A stretch of DNA of 7,854 bases, from NCBI GenBank assembly GCA_947627085.1, contig CANQUO010000099.1, positions 1 through 7,854 of the forward strand, read 5' to 3'. This DNA is from an uncultured Oscillospiraceae bacterium (GTDB lineage Bacteria > Bacillota > Clostridia > Oscillospirales > Oscillospiraceae). The notes below the pieces were generated by a model. It was given only the letters and a program-made list of their open reading frames with translations, did no database searches and was not told the origin of the DNA. A program made the translations under genes and the position numbers. Shown here piece by piece: positions 5,558 to 7,854 of this stretch; the first letter of the stretch is position 1; each line of letters opens with the position of its first letter.

Positions 5558-5821
5558 TTACTCGGCGAAGTCGTGGGATATGAGCTCGCACAGCGTCTCA
5601 ACGGCGCGCTCCTCGTCCTCGCCGTCGGCGGAGATGGAGACGGACATACCCTTGATGATCCCCAGGGACAGGACGCCCAGGAGGCTCTTGGCGTTGACGC
5701 GGCGCTCCTCCTTCTCTATCCAGACCTGGCACTTGAACTCGTTGGCTTTCTGGGTGAAAAACGTTGCGGGTCTCGCGCGGAGCCCGACCTGATTTTTGAC
5801 CTCTACTGTTTTAGAAAACAT
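5558..5821 (-). CDS. HPr-family protein with Arg in place of active-site His15 (Crh-like)
   Basis: The 87-residue length and sequence along the whole protein match HPr of the phosphotransferase system: GLRARPATFF at 13-22, the Ser46 site in VNAKSLLGVLSLG (42-54), and the C-terminal ADGEDEERAVETLCELI. HPr carries phosphate from enzyme I to sugar permeases on His15. Here codon 15 reads CGC (Arg), one transition from CAC (His). The neighbouring R17 and P18 are intact. Bacillus Crh likewise lacks His15 (it has Gln) and keeps Ser46, which is phosphorylated by HPr kinase so that Crh can assist CcpA in catabolite control. By analogy this is likely a regulator rather than a carrier; that is inference. 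The ribosome site is strong (AAGGAGG, 7 nt from ATG). It has its own promoter and a terminator, so it appears monocistronic. A sequencing error at one base would restore His15 but seems less likely in so well preserved a gene. Confidence 0.93.
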   Translation of the reverse strand: MFSKTVEVKNQVGLRARPATFFTQKANEFKCQVWIEKEERRVNAKSLLGVLSLGIIKGMSVSISADGEDEERAVETLCELISHDFAE

Positions 5822-5881
5822 GTATGCCCCTCCTTATTAAAGTGCGTGTAGCCGGCGCTTTAGCTTTGTTAGAATAAAAAT

Positions 5882-5910
5882 ATTTTACCAAAGCCCGCCC
5901 CGCCCGTCAA
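5882..5910 (-). promoter_or_regulatory. Strong sigma-A type promoter of the HPr-family gene
   Basis: TTGACG (-35, 5910-5905) and TAAAAT (-10, 5887-5882) each match consensus at five of six positions with an ideal 17-bp spacer. A TG one base before the -10 (TGGTAAAAT) adds an extended -10 element. Predicted start is near 5875, giving a leader of about 54 nt. The first 12 bases of the spacer are all G or C (GGCGGGGCGGGC), which is unusual. I found no good catabolite-responsive element nearby. Confidence 0.82.
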
Positions 5911-5994
5911 TAAATAATAGTGTTGAATATTGAAGATAATTTCGTGAGGTTTAGCGTCATTTTGACAAATCTGCCGGAAATATGACAGCCGCCG
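5911..5994. other. Short spacer after mutS2 without a clear terminator
   Basis: Between the mutS2 stop and the HPr promoter there are 84 AT-rich bases. GTCAT and ATGAC can pair over a long loop, but no GC-rich stem with a T-tract is present on the minus strand. mutS2 transcripts may therefore read into the HPr-family gene. Confidence 0.45.
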
Positions 5995-7854
5995 CTACTT
6001 TATCTCCACTATCGTCACACCGCTCTCCCCCTCGCCGTAGCGGCCAAGGCGGTAACTCTTCACCTGCTTTGAGCGCTTTAAGCACTCGTGTACGGCCTTG
6101 CGCAGTACCCCGGTGCCCTTGCCGTGGATGATGGTCACGGTGTTCATGTGGCGCATCTGGGCCCCGTCTATGAACCTCTCCAGGAGCGCCACCGTCTCGT
6201 CCGCCGTCATGCCCCGGACGTCAAGCTCGGATTTCGCGCTCTCCGAGGATAATGGCACCGACACCTGGGCCGGCTTTACCTTGACCTTCTCCTGCTCCAC
6301 CACCCGGACCTCGCTTTGTTTCGCGGTGACCTTCATTATCCCCGCCTGAAGGCTCAGCGACCCGTCGGAATTTACCTCCAGCACCGTGGCCTTGGAGCCT
6401 ATGGAGATTATCTCCACCGTGTCGCCCTTCACCGCCGGCCTTGTGGGCTTGCGCTCTATGGGCGCCTCCCGTTCCGGGGTGACCCTGGCCTCGGCCTCGT
6501 TTAAGCCCTGGCGGAGCCTGGTCCTGGCCTCGTTAAGCCTCTGCCAGTCCATGTCCGACGCCGCCTCCCGGCGCATCTGGTCTATCTCCCGGAAGGCCTG
6601 GTCCGCGGCCCTTTTGGCGTCCTCAAGTATCCTCTCGGCCTCGCCCCGGGCGTTTTTCGTAAATTTGAGCCGCTCCTCCTCGGCCCTTTTCCGCTCTCTC
6701 TCCGCCGCGTCCAGGTCCTCTCTGGCCCTTCTCAGGGTCTCGGCCGTCTGGGCCCTGTGCTCCTCGGCGTCCCGGCGGTTCTCCTCAAGCTTCGTCAGCG
6801 CCTCCTCAAAGTCCACGTCCCCCTTGTCCATTCTCCGTCTCGCGTCCTCTATTATGTGCTCCGGGAGCCCCAGCCTTTCGGATATGGCAAAGGCGTTGGA
6901 CTTGCCGGGTATGCCCATTAAGAGCCGGTAGGTGGGCTTTAAGGTCTTAACGTCAAACTCGCAGGAGGCGTTCATGACCCCCTTTTCCGTCATGGCGTAT
7001 ATCTTCAGCTCCGCGTAGTGGGTGGTGGCGGCGATACGCGCTCCGACAGAGCGGGCGTACTCTATTATCGCCACGGCCAGCGCCGCGCCCTCCGCCGGGT
7101 CCGTCCCCGCGCCAAGCTCGTCAAAAAGCGCCAGCGACCCCTCGCCGCACTCGGAGAGTATCCCCACGATGTTCGTCATGTGAGAGGAGAAGGTACTGAG
7201 GGACTGCTCGATGGACTGCTCGTCGCCAATATCCGCCAATATTTTATCAAAAAGCGGCACCCGGCTCTCGTCCCCCGCCGGGATGTGCAGGCCGCACTGG
7301 GCCATGAGGCACATGAGCCCCAACGTCTTTATGCTCACCGTCTTGCCCCCGGTGTTGGGCCCCGTTATGACCAGGGTGTCAAAATCCCCGCCCAGCTCGA
7401 TATCTATTGGCACCGCCTCGGACTGCTTAAGAAGCGGGTGTCTTGCCTTTTTAAGGACGATCTCGCCCCTGTCCGAAAGCTCCGGGGACACGCACTCCAG
7501 CCGGTAGCTGAGCTTTGCCTTGGCGAATATGAGGTCCAATTGCGTGAGCAGATTGTAGTCCAGAATAATGCTCTCGGAAAAATCCGACGCCTCGGCGGAC
7601 ATCTCTCTGAGTATCCGCTCTATCTCCCGCTCCTCCCGGGCCAACAGCTCCCGTATCTCGTTATTTGCCTTCACCGCGCTCATGGGCTCGATGAACAAGG
7701 TCGCCCCCGATGAGCTCACGTCGTGGGTGAGCCCCGGCACGGCCCCCTTGTGCTCGGCCTTCACCGGCACCACGTAGCGGCCGTTTTTCATGGTGATTAT
7801 GGGCTCCTGGAGGGCCTTTTGATAGGTCGGGGAGGTTATTATCTTCTGAAGCGC
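5995..7854 (-). CDS. mutS2: MutS2, MutS-family ATPase with C-terminal Smr nuclease domain, N-terminus cut by window edge
   Basis: The reading frame is open to the window edge: 21 more residues (ALQKIITSPTYQ onward) precede the methionine at 7791, which is internal. The 619 visible residues out of about 785 lack roughly the first 165. Numbering from the edge, the MutS core has Walker A GPNTGGKT (165-172), STFSSHM (220-226), Walker B LALFDELG (241-248) and TTHY (277-280). A charged coiled coil covers about 341-455, a small beta domain about 476-516 and the Smr domain 540-619, with LDVRG (544-548) and HGKGTG (577-582). MutS2 does not do mismatch repair like MutS. In studied bacteria it limits homologous recombination by acting on branched DNA, and in Bacillus it also binds collided ribosomes and splits them. 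All ATPase and Smr motifs are intact, so the protein should be functional. The stop is TAG at 5997-5995. Confidence 0.97.
   Translation of the reverse strand, partial: ALQKIITSPTYQKALQEPIITMKNGRYVVPVKAEHKGAVPGLTHDVSSSGATLFIEPMSAVKANNEIRELLAREEREIERILREMSAEASDFSESIILDYNLLTQLDLIFAKAKLSYRLECVSPELSDRGEIVLKKARHPLLKQSEAVPIDIELGGDFDTLVITGPNTGGKTVSIKTLGLMCLMAQCGLHIPAGDESRVPLFDKILADIGDEQSIEQSLSTFSSHMTNIVGILSECGEGSLALFDELGAGTDPAEGAALAVAIIEYARSVGARIAATTHYAELKIYAMTEKGVMNASCEFDVKTLKPTYRLLMGIPGKSNAFAISERLGLPEHIIEDARRRMDKGDVDFEEALTKLEENRRDAEEHRAQTAETLRRAREDLDAAERERKRAEEERLKFTKNARGEAERILEDAKRAADQAFREIDQMRREAASDMDWQRLNEARTRLRQGLNEAEARVTPEREAPIERKPTRPAVKGDTVEIISIGSKATVLEVNSDGSLSLQAGIMKVTAKQSEVRVVEQEKVKVKPAQVSVPLSSESAKSELDVRGMTADETVALLERFIDGAQMRHMNTVTIIHGKGTGVLRKAVHECLKRSKQVKSYRLGRYGEGESGVTIVEIK

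Noticed and set aside
5175..5851. Plus-strand open frames through the spacer and across the HPr gene (110 and 122 codons)
   Set aside because: They read through inverted repeats or antisense to a clear HPr gene, lack ribosome sites and show no family features.
5850..5866. Catabolite-responsive element near the HPr gene start
   Set aside because: The sequence around AAAGCGCCGG misses conserved cre positions (no TG at the left end, poor symmetry).

Overview
The window carries eight protein genes, all on the minus strand, so transcription runs from high to low coordinates. The gene set is mutS2, an HPr/Crh-type protein, uvrC, rsmD, coaD, a coiled-coil protein of the type found after coaD in clostridia, mraZ and rsmH. 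Together with GC-rich coding sequence, strong AAGGAGG-type ribosome binding sites and AT-rich promoters, it points to a GC-rich member of the Clostridia, perhaps Oscillospiraceae-like. That taxonomic guess rests on gene content and protein style, not on a search.

Layout in transcription order: (1) 7854-5995, mutS2 without its N-terminal part, cut by the window edge. (2) 5994-5822, a short spacer with a near-consensus sigma-A promoter (TTGACG, 17 bp, TAAAAT with TG extension). (3) 5821-5558, an 87-residue HPr-family protein whose phosphorylatable His15 is Arg while Ser46 is kept, so it looks like a Crh-type regulator rather than a sugar phosphocarrier. (4) 5557-5024, about 530 bp without a credible gene. 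It holds a dense series of hairpins and palindromes, a nested GC-rich palindromic element and a G-quadruplex motif. (5) 5023-1628, a tight cluster uvrC-rsmD-coaD-coiled-coil gene with 4-bp overlap, 2-bp gap and 32-bp gap, closed by a clear intrinsic terminator at 1600-1561. (6) 1560-1348, an AT-rich control region with the mraZ promoter and two perfect 10-bp direct repeats that look like MraZ boxes. (7) mraZ and rsmH, coupled through TGATG. They form the start of a division and cell wall (dcw) cluster that continues beyond the left edge.

The genes are mostly housekeeping. MutS2 and UvrC act on DNA or ribosomes under stress, RsmD and RsmH methylate 16S rRNA, CoaD makes a coenzyme A precursor, and MraZ controls the dcw operon. 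No CRISPR, phage, toxin-antitoxin or defence genes were seen. The items most worth a second look are the His15-to-Arg HPr, the hairpin-rich spacer before uvrC, and the well-preserved MraZ operator.
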